Origin: Mycobacterium sp. NS-7484
Lineage (GTDB): Bacteria > Actinomycetota > Actinomycetes > Mycobacteriales > Mycobacteriaceae
DNA length: 64,000 nucleotides
Direction of reading: 5' to 3'
Assembly (NCBI RefSeq): GCF_001953975.1
Contig: NZ_MBEJ01000127.1
Coordinates: 1 to 64,000, forward strand
Shown: positions 1 through 8,664 of the stretch, one piece after another
Numbering within the stretch: position 1 is the stretch's first letter
Layout: every line of letters begins with the position of its first letter
The notes under the pieces: generated by a model
Seen by the model: only the letters and a program-made list of their open reading frames with translations
Told to the model about the DNA's origin: nothing
Database searches by the model: none
Program-made: the position numbers and the translations under genes

Positions 1-535
1 CGAGGTCCCCGCCCTGCGCGCACCCTCGATCGCCGGCGTGGGTACGCCCGGGCCGGCTGCGCTGGGCGGGCTGCCCGACATCGCAGATGGCCCAATCCGT
101 TTCGTCGAGGCGCAGCGGTGGGCCGAGATGGGACGGCGCGCCCGGGATGCCGACCAGCGGGCCGCGCCGAAGCTTCGCCAGGGCCGCCTCGTTGACCGCG
201 ACCGGGTTCGCCGGCGCGCCGGCGACGAGCCGGGCCGAGGTCAGGTTGAGCGCGGGGTGTACGACGTCGTCGACCCTGACGTACAGCGCCCCGGTATCCC
301 GGACCATCAGGATCGGTGCGTCCCGCGGTGCCGCACCGGGACGCACGACGGCGATCACCGCGCACACCGCGACTGCGACGGCGGCCAGCACGCAGCCTGC
401 GCTGTAGGCCACGGCTTGTGCGCGCAACGGATCGTCGAGCATGCGGGCATCACCGCGGACCAGTGCATGCGCCGTGCGTCGCATCAGAAACCGATGCCCG
501 CTGAGCTGTAGCCGAGTGGCCGATCGCCGTGCCAT
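1..535 (-). CDS. eccB4: EccB4, ESX-4 type VII secretion component (N-terminal part, runs off the window)
   Basis: EccB is the inner-membrane subunit of type VII (ESX) secretion, with a cytosolic N-terminus, one membrane helix and a large periplasmic domain. From an ATG at 535 the translation begins MARRSATRLQLSGHRFLMRR and continues HALVRGDARMLDDPLRAQ, a hydrophobic helix at about residues 45-68, then DTGALYVRVDDVVHPALNL, RGPLVGIPGAPS and WAICD. All of these are recognisable EccB landmarks. No stop occurs before base 1, so about 178 residues are present and the rest lies outside. The assignment to ESX-4 rather than another ESX locus rests on the cutinase and truA neighbourhood, which matches Rv3450c to Rv3455c. 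Confidence 0.88.
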   Translation of the reverse strand, partial: MARRSATRLQLSGHRFLMRRTAHALVRGDARMLDDPLRAQAVAYSAGCVLAAVAVAVCAVIAVVRPGAAPRDAPILMVRDTGALYVRVDDVVHPALNLTSARLVAGAPANPVAVNEAALAKLRRGPLVGIPGAPSHLGPPLRLDETDWAICDVGQPAQRSRPGRTHAGDRGCAQGGDL

Positions 536-600
536 ATCTCCCCCGTGGGCAACCCTATCCCGGGGCGAGACACCACGATCACGCCGATTTACGCCTGGGG

Positions 601-1161
601 TCAGTCGGCGCGTTGCCGCTGCCGGTAGGCGGCAACGTGCTGACGGTTACCGCAGTTTCCGGTGTCGCAGAAGATGCGGGAACGGTTGCGCGACAGATCG
701 GTCAACACGGCCTCACAGTCGGGCGCCGCACAGATCTTGAGCCGGCGGAGTTCACCGCCGCGGATCAGATCGGCCAGCGCCATCGCCATCTCCGCGCCCA
801 TCCGCTGCGCCAGCGGGTCGTCGACCGAGGCCAGGTGCAGATGCCATTCCGGCATCTCCTTGTGCCGGGTCAGCCACGGCGCGGCCTTGGTGTCACTGAG
901 CAAGGCGTTGACCCGACGGACCGTCTCCTCTTCGTCGGCGGCCACCGCCCAGATCTCGCCGAGTCGTCCGCGCAGGCCGCGCACGGCCGCCAATTCGGCC
1001 TCGTCGCGGTCGCGTCGCCCGGTCCATCCGAATTCGTCGAGATAGGCGCTTAGCGCGGCCTGGTCGGTGAGCGTCTCGCCCGTCACCCGATCGGTGTTGA
1101 CCAGCACCATCGCGGCCCGCAGTGTGAGCTCTGTGTCATAGGTGAAAAGCATTTGACTCAT
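601..1161 (-). CDS. CGNR zinc-finger (ABATE-domain) putative transcription regulator
   Basis: A 186-residue protein of the CGNR family: an N-terminal all-alpha stress-binding-type domain, then a short C-terminal zinc-finger motif. Four cysteines are spaced as in the family (CAAPDCEAVL..IFCDTGNCGNRQH), followed by AAYRQRQRAD; such tails are thought to bind DNA. I start at ATG 1161 (MSQMLFTYDTEL), preceded by AGGGAGTC. A GTG at 1209 would add 16 residues unlike the family. The gene is divergent from the EamA transporter and may regulate it, which is an inference from position only. Confidence 0.8.
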   Translation of the reverse strand: MSQMLFTYDTELTLRAAMVLVNTDRVTGETLTDQAALSAYLDEFGWTGRRDRDEAELAAVRGLRGRLGEIWAVAADEEETVRRVNALLSDTKAAPWLTRHKEMPEWHLHLASVDDPLAQRMGAEMAMALADLIRGGELRRLKICAAPDCEAVLTDLSRNRSRIFCDTGNCGNRQHVAAYRQRQRAD

Positions 1162-1244
1162 GACTCCCTGTCGCCGTAGCGTCAACACTACTGTCACTAC
1201 CATAGACACTTTTACTCATGACATGCCCCCGGGGAGGTGTACCG

Positions 1245-2213
1245 ATGACCGCCGAGATCCAGCTCGACCGCACGACCGCCGACAACCACTTCCGACTCGG
1301 ACTGATGTTCGCCGTGAGTTCCGCGCTGGCGTTCGGGTCGTCGGGCCCGTTCGCCAAAGCGCTGATGGAGTCCGGTTGGAGCCCGACCGCGGCCGTCACG
1401 GCCCGGCTCGCCGGCGGCGCGCTGATGATGGCCGTCTTCGCCTGCATCGTGCGCCCCGGTTGGCTTCGCGAAGTGCGCGACCATGCCCGGACCGTCGTCG
1501 TCTACGGCGTCTTCCCGATCGCCGGCGCCCAACTCTGCTACTACAACGCCGTCGCCCACCTGTCGGTCGGCGTGGCCCTGTTACTCGAATACACCGCGCC
1601 GGTCCTGGTGGTCGGCTGGGTATGGGCCACCACTCGCCGGCGCCCCGGCGCCATGACGTTCGGCGGGGTGGCACTGGCGATCGTCGGGATCATCCTGGTG
1701 CTCGACGTGTTCAGCGGCGCCCACATCAACCTCGTCGGGGTGGGCTGGGGCCTGGCCGCCGCCGTGTGCGCCGCCTGCTACTTCCTGATGTCCAACCGGG
1801 TCAGCACCGACGGCGACGGGCTCAATCCGATCAGCCTGGCCGCCGGCGGCCTGATCGTCGGCACCGCAGCGGTGTCACTGCTCGGGTTCAGCGGTGTGAT
1901 GCCGTTGACCTTCACCGCCAACGCGGTGATGCTCGCGGGGCACGCCACCGCGTGGATCGTGCCGGTGCTCGCCCTCGGCCTGATCCCCACGGCGCTGGCC
2001 TACACCCTCGGCATTCTCGGTATCGCCCGTCTCAAGCCGCGCTTCGCCTCACTGGTCGGCCTTTCGGAGGTACTGTTCGCGGTCCTCATCGCGTGGGCCA
2101 TGCTCGGCGAGGCCATCTCGATGAGCCAGGCGATCGGCGGCGCGGTGGTGCTGACCGGGCTGGCCCTGGCCCGCCAAGGCGACCGTAGTGAGCAAACGAT
2201 TAGCCTTGGCTAA
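1245..2213 (+). CDS. EamA/DMT-family transporter (probable metabolite exporter)
   Basis: A 322-residue integral membrane protein with about ten hydrophobic helices arranged as two EamA repeats. The first repeat starts near LMFAVSSALAFGSSGPFAKAL and the second near GVGWGLAAAVCAACYFLMSN, the usual drug/metabolite transporter layout for small-metabolite or amino-acid efflux. The end carries the typical PRFASLVGLSEVLFAVLIAW segment. I choose ATG 1245 because GGGGAGGTGT lies directly upstream; an in-frame ATG at 1218 would add nine residues. The substrate cannot be read from the sequence. It is divergent from the CGNR regulator, with an intergenic gap of about 80 bp. Confidence 0.85.
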   Translation: MTAEIQLDRTTADNHFRLGLMFAVSSALAFGSSGPFAKALMESGWSPTAAVTARLAGGALMMAVFACIVRPGWLREVRDHARTVVVYGVFPIAGAQLCYYNAVAHLSVGVALLLEYTAPVLVVGWVWATTRRRPGAMTFGGVALAIVGIILVLDVFSGAHINLVGVGWGLAAAVCAACYFLMSNRVSTDGDGLNPISLAAGGLIVGTAAVSLLGFSGVMPLTFTANAVMLAGHATAWIVPVLALGLIPTALAYTLGILGIARLKPRFASLVGLSEVLFAVLIAWAMLGEAISMSQAIGGAVVLTGLALARQGDRSEQTISLG

Positions 2214-2228
2214 CCATTTTGTGTGACT

Positions 2229-2909
2229 ATGGCGGTCGTGACTTTTCTGTGGAAGCCGTTCCGGCTGGCCGCCATGGTCTCAGCCATCGTCTGCGCAGGC
2301 GCCCTGGCCACCGTCTCTTCTCCGAGCATCCCGACCGCCGCGGCTGAGCCCTGCTCCGACGTCGAGCTGATCTTCGGGCGCGGCACCAGCGAGCCGCCGG
2401 GCATCGGACGCGTCGGGCAGGCCCTCGCGGACGCACTGCAGGCGCAACTCGGCGGCCGCACGGTGAGCACCTACGGCGTCAACTACCCGGCCACCTACGA
2501 CTTCATGGCCGCGGCCGACGGCGCCAACGACGCCACCAACCGCGTCGCCACCCTGGCCGAACAGTGTCCCTCCACCCGTGTGGTGCTCGGCGGCTACTCG
2601 CAGGGCGCCGCGATCGTCGACATGCTGATCGGTGTGCCCCCGTTGGGCAACAAGGTCGGTGAGGTCGGCTCGGCCCCGCCGCTGCCCGCGGACCTGAACA
2701 AGAACATCGCCGCGGTCGCGGTCTTCGGCAACCCGTCGGCCAAGTTCGGCATCCCGGTGACGTCCAGCCGGTTCGGCGGACGTGCGATCGACCTGTGCAG
2801 TGACGGCGACCCGATCTGCTCCGGCGGCCGAAACCCGTTTGCGCACACGCATTATGAGAGCTCGCCGTTCATTCAGCAGGCTGCCGGGTTCATCGCCGGA
2901 TTGGTCTGA
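2229..2909 (+). CDS. Secreted cutinase-family esterase (first of three)
   Basis: Cutinase-like serine esterase of 226 residues. A signal peptide occupies about residues 1-40, with a hydrophobic core around LAAMVSAIVCAGALA and a likely cleavage before AEPCSDVEL. The mature part shows FGRGTSEPPG, the nucleophile elbow GGYSQG (Ser124), and the catalytic Asp in the disulfide-flanked CSDGDPIC (Asp194), with His206 or His208 near the C-terminus. Mycobacterial cutinase-like proteins hydrolyse lipid esters and sit in the envelope or outside the cell. The start is uncertain: ATG 2229 is preferred over GTG 2223, and the gene begins only 15 bases after the EamA stop. The neighbourhood matches Rv3451/Rv3452, but I cannot assign one-to-one orthology. 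Confidence 0.88.
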   Translation: MAVVTFLWKPFRLAAMVSAIVCAGALATVSSPSIPTAAAEPCSDVELIFGRGTSEPPGIGRVGQALADALQAQLGGRTVSTYGVNYPATYDFMAAADGANDATNRVATLAEQCPSTRVVLGGYSQGAAIVDMLIGVPPLGNKVGEVGSAPPLPADLNKNIAAVAVFGNPSAKFGIPVTSSRFGGRAIDLCSDGDPICSGGRNPFAHTHYESSPFIQQAAGFIAGLV

Positions 2910-2935
2910 TCCGGCGGCCCGCTCGCGGCAGACGT

Positions 2936-2941
2936 TACGAT
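2936..2941 (+). promoter_or_regulatory. -10 element of a probable leaderless promoter for the second cutinase
   Basis: TACGAT lies five bases upstream of the GTG start at 2947, fitting the mycobacterial TANNNT -10 placed so that transcription starts at the start codon. No Shine-Dalgarno sequence is visible before the GTG. Confidence 0.45.
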
Positions 2942-2946
2942 TCGGT

Positions 2947-3612
2947 GTGGCCAATGATCTTGTTCGTCGCTGCACCGTATTCCTCGCGGCAGCGCTGACC
3001 GCTGCTGTCGCCGTCGTCGCCCCCGTGCTGATGCCCACTCCCACCGGGAGCCTCGGCGTGGCCGCGGCGGACTGCCCCGACATCGAGGTGGTCTTCGCGC
3101 GCGGCACCAATGACACGCCCGGCCTCGGCCGGATCGGCAACGCGTTCGTCAGCTCGCTGCGCAACAAGGTCGGCGGTCGGTCGGTGGGCGCCTACGCGGT
3201 GAACTATCCGGCCAGCTTCGACTTCCTGGCCGCGGCCGGCGGTGCGAACGACGCCTCCGGCCATATCCAGTGGATGGTGGACAACTGCCCCGACACCCGG
3301 CTGGTGCTCGGCGGCTACTCCCAGGGCGCCGCGGTGATCGATGTCATCGCCGCCGTACCGTTCCCGGCCGTCGGCTTCACTGCGCCGTTGCCGCCGAACG
3401 TGCCCGAGCACGTCGCCGCCGTCGCCGTGTTCGGCAACCCGTCGGCCAAACTGGGTCTGCCGCTGACCGCGAGTCCGGTGTACGGATCCCGTGCCATCGA
3501 CCTGTGCAACCCCGGTGATCCCATCTGCGGCGACGGCGACAGCGTTGCGGCGCACCGCGCCTACGAAGGCCCGGCCAACGAGGCCGCCGGCTTCGTCGCC
3601 GGGCTGTTGTAG
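2947..3612 (+). CDS. Secreted cutinase-family esterase (second of three)
   Basis: A 221-residue cutinase. The signal peptide (residues 1 to about 41) ends near VAAADCPD. The mature domain has FARGTNDTPGLG, GGYSQG (Ser126), FGNPSAKLGLP, the disulfide-flanked Asp in CNPGDPIC (Asp191) and a C-terminal His203, so the triad is complete. The start is GTG 2947, placed just after a TACGAT -10 motif; a longer in-frame reading from 2782 would run through the upstream cutinase and is unlikely. It begins 37 bp after the previous stop, and the three cutinases appear to be a tandem duplication. Confidence 0.88.
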   Translation: MANDLVRRCTVFLAAALTAAVAVVAPVLMPTPTGSLGVAAADCPDIEVVFARGTNDTPGLGRIGNAFVSSLRNKVGGRSVGAYAVNYPASFDFLAAAGGANDASGHIQWMVDNCPDTRLVLGGYSQGAAVIDVIAAVPFPAVGFTAPLPPNVPEHVAAVAVFGNPSAKLGLPLTASPVYGSRAIDLCNPGDPICGDGDSVAAHRAYEGPANEAAGFVAGLL

Positions 3613-3623
3613 CCAACGTCCGC

Positions 3624-3629
3624 TACGAT
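3624..3629 (+). promoter_or_regulatory. -10 element of a probable leaderless promoter for the third cutinase
   Basis: TACGAT lies seven bases upstream of the GTG start at 3637, the same motif used before the second cutinase. No ribosome binding site is evident. Confidence 0.42.
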
Positions 3630-3636
3630 CGCTTAG

Positions 3637-4329
3637 GTGGTCAAACTTTCGGGTGGCCGACGACTTCGGCGATGGATCTCGGTAGGTGCCATCCTGGCTG
3701 CGGTCGCTACCGCGCTGCCGGTGGGCTCGGCGGTCTTTTCGGGCTCGCTGGCCGTGGCCGACGCGGCGCCGTGCCCTCCGGTCGAGGTGGTTTTCGCCCG
3801 TGGCCGGACGGAGCCGGCCGGGGTCGGGACGCTGGGCAACGCCTTCGTCAATGCCCTGCGCTCGCGGGTCGACAAGACCATCGGCGTCTATGCCGTGAAG
3901 TACCCGGCTGACACCGAAGTCGACATCGGCGCCAACGACATGAGCAGCCACATCCAGTACATGATGAACAACTGCCCGGACACTCGGTTGGTGATCGGCG
4001 GATACTCGCTGGGCGCCGCGGTCGCCGACGTGGTGCTGGCCGTTCCGTTCACCGGCTTCGGGTTCAAGACCCCGCTACCGGCCGGCGCCGACGGGCACAT
4101 CGCCGCGGTCGCGCTGTTCGGCAACGGCGCGGCCTGGGTGGGCCCCATCAGCAACTTCAGCCCGATCTATGCCGACCGCACCATCGAGTTGTGTCACGGT
4201 GCCGATCCGATCTGCAACCCGGCCGATCCCAACACCTGGAAGAACAACTGGCCCGATCACCTGGCCGGCGCCTACATCGAGGGTGGCATGGTCAACCAGG
4301 CCGCGGACTTCGTGGCGGGCCGGCTCTGA
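3637..4329 (+). CDS. Secreted cutinase-family esterase (third of three)
   Basis: A 230-residue cutinase paralogue. It opens with a basic stretch (KLSGGRRLRRW), a hydrophobic signal sequence and an ADAAPCPP junction near residue 44. The nucleophile elbow reads GGYSLG (Ser124) rather than GGYSQG, and the catalytic Asp sits in CHGADPIC. It is the most divergent of the three: the GNPSAK motif is replaced by GNGAAW, and there is an insertion (NPADPNTWKNNWPDHL) before the C-terminal His. The triad still seems complete, so an active esterase with altered specificity is likely. The start is GTG 3637, after a leaderless-type -10. Confidence 0.86.
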   Translation: MVKLSGGRRLRRWISVGAILAAVATALPVGSAVFSGSLAVADAAPCPPVEVVFARGRTEPAGVGTLGNAFVNALRSRVDKTIGVYAVKYPADTEVDIGANDMSSHIQYMMNNCPDTRLVIGGYSLGAAVADVVLAVPFTGFGFKTPLPAGADGHIAAVALFGNGAAWVGPISNFSPIYADRTIELCHGADPICNPADPNTWKNNWPDHLAGAYIEGGMVNQAADFVAGRL

Positions 4330-4350
4330 CCTGACCTGACCTGACCTGAC
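4326..4350 (+). repeat. Five tandem copies of CTGAC over the third cutinase stop codon
   Basis: CTGAC is repeated five times without interruption, and the first copy contains the TGA stop (4327-4329). It looks like a slippage-prone microsatellite; a change in copy number would affect only the 3' untranslated part. I see no other function. Confidence 0.8.
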
Positions 4351-4380
4351 GTTGTCGGTGGCCTCGGCGACGCTGGGCCC

Positions 4381-5244
4381 ATGAACCAACCGTTGCTGGG
4401 CAGCCGCGCGCTTGCCACCGGGTTCCTCACCGACCGCGACCTGCGGACGAATTATCAACCTGTGTACCGAAATGTGTACCTGGCCAATGACGTCGATCTG
4501 ACGGCGGCGCTACGCGCCCGCGCGGCGTGGCTCTTCGCCGGACCGGACGCTGTCCTGTGCGGTGTGTCGGCTGCAGCGGTACACGGCGTTTCGTGGCTGG
4601 ACGCCAACGTTCCGGCCGAGGTGGTGCGCACCAATCGTCGAGCCCCGGCCGGACTGCGGGTGCGTTCGTATGCGCTGTCCCCGGACGACATATGCGAGGT
4701 CGACGGTATGCGCCTCACCACCGTAGCCCGGACAGTGTTCGACCTCGGTCGCTCGCTGTCTTTTTCCGATGCGGTCCCGATCATGGATGCCCTGCTGCAC
4801 CACACCGGCCTCGACCCGGGCCAGGTGTGGTCGTTGGTCGATGCCCATCCAGGGATTCGTGGCATCGACCGCCTGCGAGCGGCGCTGTCGTACGCCGACG
4901 GCAGTGCGGGGTCGCCACTTCAGAGTCGAACTCGAATGATGCTGCGGAACGTAGGAATACCCGGGCTCGAGACGAGAATTCCCATTCTCGACCAGTGGGG
5001 AATGGTCTGGACGCACGCCGCGATGGGCTGGCCTCGTCTGCGGGTCGCGGTCGAGTGCGACGAAGCTCTCGATTCAGCCGATCCAACCGCCGACCGAACC
5101 TGGGTGCACGCTCACACCGCCGACCTCGAAGACCACGGCTGGGTCGTCGTCTGGGTCACCGAGCCGATGATGTCTCGGCAGCGCGCGATAGTGGCGCGGG
5201 TCCGAGAGAAGTTGTTCACCGCGCTGCGGCGGCGGGCGAGCTGA
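4381..5244 (+). CDS. AbiEi-antitoxin-like/DUF559-like orphan protein
   Basis: A 287-residue protein of a type common in mycobacteria. It has an N-terminal AbiEi-antitoxin-like region (YQPVYRNVYLA, CGVSAAAVHG, LTTVARTVFDL) and a C-terminal region resembling the DUF559/Vsr-like PD-(D/E)XK fold (LQSRTRMMLRNVGIP, WPRLRVAVECDE, HGWVVVWVT). In relatives the segment before VAVE carries an Asp (D-x-GW) and is followed by YDG-x-xH; here it reads THAAMGWP and CDEALDS, so the nuclease site looks degenerate. No partner toxin is adjacent, so I do not call a toxin-antitoxin system. Start ATG 4381. Confidence 0.6.
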   Translation: MNQPLLGSRALATGFLTDRDLRTNYQPVYRNVYLANDVDLTAALRARAAWLFAGPDAVLCGVSAAAVHGVSWLDANVPAEVVRTNRRAPAGLRVRSYALSPDDICEVDGMRLTTVARTVFDLGRSLSFSDAVPIMDALLHHTGLDPGQVWSLVDAHPGIRGIDRLRAALSYADGSAGSPLQSRTRMMLRNVGIPGLETRIPILDQWGMVWTHAAMGWPRLRVAVECDEALDSADPTADRTWVHAHTADLEDHGWVVVWVTEPMMSRQRAIVARVREKLFTALRRRAS

Positions 5245-5250
5245 GCGGCC

Positions 5251-5293
5251 CGATATCCGCTTCCGCGCACTGTGACGAATGTGCCGGATATCG
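5251..5293. terminator. Inverted repeat after the AbiEi-like gene, possible bidirectional terminator
   Basis: CGATATCCG (5251-5259) pairs perfectly with CGGATATCG (5285-5293), and an inner GCAC/GTGC (5267-5270/5281-5284) extends the stem past a bulge. It lies seven bases beyond the stop at 5244 and in the convergent gap with truA. No U-tract follows on either strand, which is common for mycobacterial candidates. A protein-binding palindrome is the alternative. Confidence 0.4.
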
Positions 5294-5415
5294 TGCCCAC
5301 CGTCGTCGGATTCAACGAGAACGTACACAGTCGTCACAGTGTTCGAGACGGTATACTCAGCGGGGTGAGGCGGTCGCCCGTCAGACGCGAAGCGCCCGAT
5401 CCCAGACGTCAGACG

Positions 5416-6282
5416 TCACAGCGTGCGCAGGTCCCGGGTGACGACGTTGCGGGCGGCCATTTCCTCATCGGCCGGATAGTCGACCTGCACGAGAGTGAGC
5501 CCCCGGGCCGGCGCTGCGGCGAAGTCGCTGGAGCGGCTGGTCTCGCTCAACAGCCCGGCCGTCCAGTCAGGCGACCGCCTGCCCTCCCCCACCGCGAGCA
5601 ATGCGCCGACCAAGGAACGAACCATGTTCCAGCAGAAGGCATCTGCGGTGACATAAGCGGTGACGTAGTGGCCGACACGCTCCCATTCCAGGCGCTGCAG
5701 GTCGCGGATCGTGGTGGCTCCGGGGCGATGCCGACAGAAGGCCGCAAAGTCGTTGAGCCCCAACAACTCTTGCGAGGCGGCAGTCATCGCGTCGAAGTCG
5801 AGCGGCTTGGCCCACGGCGTGACGAACCGGGCCTCGGCCGGCTCGACACCATAGGGAGCCAAGCTCAACCGGTAGGTGTAGTGGCGACGCAGCGCCGAGA
5901 ACCGGGCATCGAAACCCGCAGGCGCCCGCACGATGTCACGCACCCGGACATCCGTCGGCAACAGCCGCGCCAACCGGCGCACCAGCGGGGTGAACTCCGC
6001 ATCGCCTTCGCGAGTGCTGCGCGGGTAGGCGCGCGGAAGTGCGTCGGCCGAGACGTCGACGTGGGCGACCTGGCCGGTGGCATGCACGCCGGTGTCGGTA
6101 CGTCCGGCCGTGCGGGTCACCACCGGGGTGCGAAACACCGTGGAGAGCGCGTCGTCGATCACGCCGGCGACAGTGCGTTGACCGGCCTGCAGCGCCCAGC
6201 CGGCGAAATCGGTGCCGTCATAGGAGATGTCGAGCCGCAAACGAACATGCCCGCCACCGGATTCGGTGGCGGGCATGTCCAT
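5416..6282 (-). CDS. truA: tRNA pseudouridine(38-40) synthase TruA
   Basis: TruA converts uridines 38-40 of the tRNA anticodon arm to pseudouridine. The protein has [17 protein letters not shown], the catalytic Asp in [10 protein letters not shown] (Asp63 from the chosen start), [23 protein letters not shown] and [17 protein letters not shown], all hallmark TruA segments. I start at ATG 6282 ([11 protein letters not shown], 288 residues), eight bases after the rplQ stop. An ATG at 6309 would overlap rplQ by 20 bases, and ATG 6276 is also possible. It is the last gene of the infA to rplQ operon. The start lies in a strong hairpin, listed separately. Confidence 0.95.
   Translation of the reverse strand: MDMPATESGGGHVRLRLDISYDGTDFAGWALQAGQRTVAGVIDDALSTVFRTPVVTRTAGRTDTGVHATGQVAHVDVSADALPRAYPRSTREGDAEFTPLVRRLARLLPTDVRVRDIVRAPAGFDARFSALRRHYTYRLSLAPYGVEPAEARFVTPWAKPLDFDAMTAASQELLGLNDFAAFCRHRPGATTIRDLQRLEWERVGHYVTAYVTADAFCWNMVRSLVGALLAVGEGRRSPDWTAGLLSETSRSSDFAAAPARGLTLVQVDYPADEEMAARNVVTRDLRTL
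6246..6277 (-). promoter_or_regulatory. Perfect 13-bp hairpin overlapping the truA start
   Basis: CATGCCCGCCACC (6246-6258) and GGTGGCGGGCATG (6265-6277) form a perfect 13-bp stem with a 6-base loop. In the transcript it begins about a dozen bases after the rplQ stop and takes in one candidate truA ATG (6276), just beside the other (6282). It could attenuate transcription after rplQ or mask truA initiation, so that truA depends on ribosomes arriving from rplQ. Confidence 0.55.
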
Positions 6283-6289
6283 GTTGTCA

Positions 6290-6847
6290 CTACGACTTGG
6301 CAGCGTCATCCTCAGCAGCTGCCTCGTCGGCGGGTGCCTCGTCGGCGGGTGCCTCTTCGGCTGCCTCGACCTTGGCTTCCTCGGCTTCTTCAGCCTTGGG
6401 AGCCTCTTCGGCCTTGGGAGCCTCAGCCTCGGCAGCCTTGGCCTGCGCGGCGGCGGCGCGACGTGCGCGATCCGCCTCGGAGGTCACGGTCTTCTCCCGC
6501 ACCAGCTCGATGACCGCCATGGGAGCATTGTCGCCCTTACGGTTCTCGACCTTGATGATACGGGTGTAGCCACCGTTGCGGTCGGCGAAGTGCGGGCCGA
6601 TCTCGTCGAACAGGACGTGCACGACGTCCTTGTCGCGGATCTTCTTCATCACCTCGCGCCGGTTGTGCAGCTCACCCTTCTTGGCGTGGGTGATCAGCTT
6701 CTCGGCGTACGGACGCAACGCCCGGGCCTTCGGCTCGGTGGTCTTGATCCGGCCGTGCTCGAACAGCGACGTGGCCAGGTTGGCCAGCAGTGCCTTCTGG
6801 TGTGAGGACGACCCGCCGAGGCGAGGACCCTTGGTGGGTTTGGGCAT
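6290..6847 (-). CDS. rplQ: 50S ribosomal protein L17 (bL17) with acidic tail
   Basis: L17 lies near the peptide exit tunnel of the large subunit. The N-terminal 120 or so residues are canonical ([62 protein letters not shown]). A low-complexity Ala/Glu-rich tail of about 60 residues follows ([19 protein letters not shown]), as in other mycobacteria. It lies 63 bases downstream of rpoA in the same operon. The repetitive tail coding sequence is a likely place for length variation between strains. Confidence 0.97.
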   Translation of the reverse strand: MPKPTKGPRLGGSSSHQKALLANLATSLFEHGRIKTTEPKARALRPYAEKLITHAKKGELHNRREVMKKIRDKDVVHVLFDEIGPHFADRNGGYTRIIKVENRKGDNAPMAVIELVREKTVTSEADRARRAAAAQAKAAEAEAPKAEEAPKAEEAEEAKVEAAEEAPADEAPADEAAAEDDAAKS

Positions 6848-6910
6848 TGCGACTATCTCCTAATTGGGGCCGGCCCCCGTATCAGGTAGGACCGGGACGA
6901 CTGTTCTTCT

Positions 6911-7993
<1,083 letters not shown>

Positions 7994-8044
7994 CTATTTG
8001 ATGCCGTCTGGTACCTGCCGGTCGGCTGACCGGCAGGTCATTCA

Positions 8045-8650
8045 CTACTTCGAGTAGAACTCGACGATGAGCTGTTCGGTGAGCGGAACGTCGATCTGCG
8101 CGCGCTCGGGCAGCTGGTGAACGAGCACCCGCTGACGCTCGCCGACGACCTGCAGCCACGACGGGATCGGGCGCTCACCCGCGGTCTGCCGAGCCACCTC
8201 GAACGGCAGGGTGTTGAGCGACTTCTCCTTGATGTCGATGATGTCGTACTGCGACACCCGGTAGCTCGGGATGTTCACCTTGACACCGTTGACGGTGAAG
8301 TGGCCGTGGCTGACCAGCTGACGGGCCATCCGGCGGGTGCGCGCCAGACCGGCGCGGTACACCACGTTGTCCAGCCGGCTCTCCAGGATCTGGAGCAGGT
8401 TCTCGCCGGTCTTACCCGACTGCCGGTTGGCCTCTTCGTAGTAGCGGCGGAACTGCTTCTCCAGCACGCCGTAGGTGAAGCGAGCCTTCTGCTTCTCCTG
8501 CAGCTGGGTGCGGTATTCGCTCTCCTTGATCCGCGCGCGGCCGTGCTGGCCGGGCGGGTAGGGGCGCTTCTCGAACGACTGATCTCCACCGACCAGGTCG
8601 ACGCCGAGACGACGCGACTTGCGGGTGGCGGGTCCGGTATAACGTGCCAT
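8045..8650 (-). CDS. rpsD: 30S ribosomal protein S4 (uS4)
   Basis: S4 is a primary 16S rRNA binder that starts 30S assembly and in many bacteria represses its own operon. The 201 residues include MARYTGPATRKSRRLGVDL, the YRTQLQEKQKARFTYGVLEK region and the S4 RNA-binding domain (RLDNVVYRAGLARTRRMARQ, VNGVKVNIPSYRV). It lies 14 bases after rpsK and 78 bases before rpoA. This version has no CxxC zinc motif at the N-terminus. Confidence 0.97.
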   Translation of the reverse strand: MARYTGPATRKSRRLGVDLVGGDQSFEKRPYPPGQHGRARIKESEYRTQLQEKQKARFTYGVLEKQFRRYYEEANRQSGKTGENLLQILESRLDNVVYRAGLARTRRMARQLVSHGHFTVNGVKVNIPSYRVSQYDIIDIKEKSLNTLPFEVARQTAGERPIPSWLQVVGERQRVLVHQLPERAQIDVPLTEQLIVEFYSK

Positions 8651-8664
8651 TTTCTAGATCCTCC

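Noticed and set aside
1-535. Possible frameshift near the left edge because the last residues (QPAQRSRPGRTHAGDRG) look basic
   Set aside because: EccB proteins are variable just after the W-x-x-CD motif and no stop or frame conflict is seen in the available bases; the window ends too soon to judge.
2280-3167. Minus-strand open frame across the first two cutinases
   Set aside because: Antisense to two clear secreted esterases; low-complexity composition and no family resemblance.
4326-4350. CTGAC repeats as a possible CRISPR or phage attachment site
   Set aside because: The units are five bases with no spacers, no cas genes and no integrase nearby; it is a simple microsatellite.
5272-6513. 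Long plus-strand open frame opposite truA and rplQ
   Set aside because: It is the antisense shadow of two certain genes; its translation is Arg/Gly/His-rich with no recognisable domain, as expected for high-GC antisense frames.
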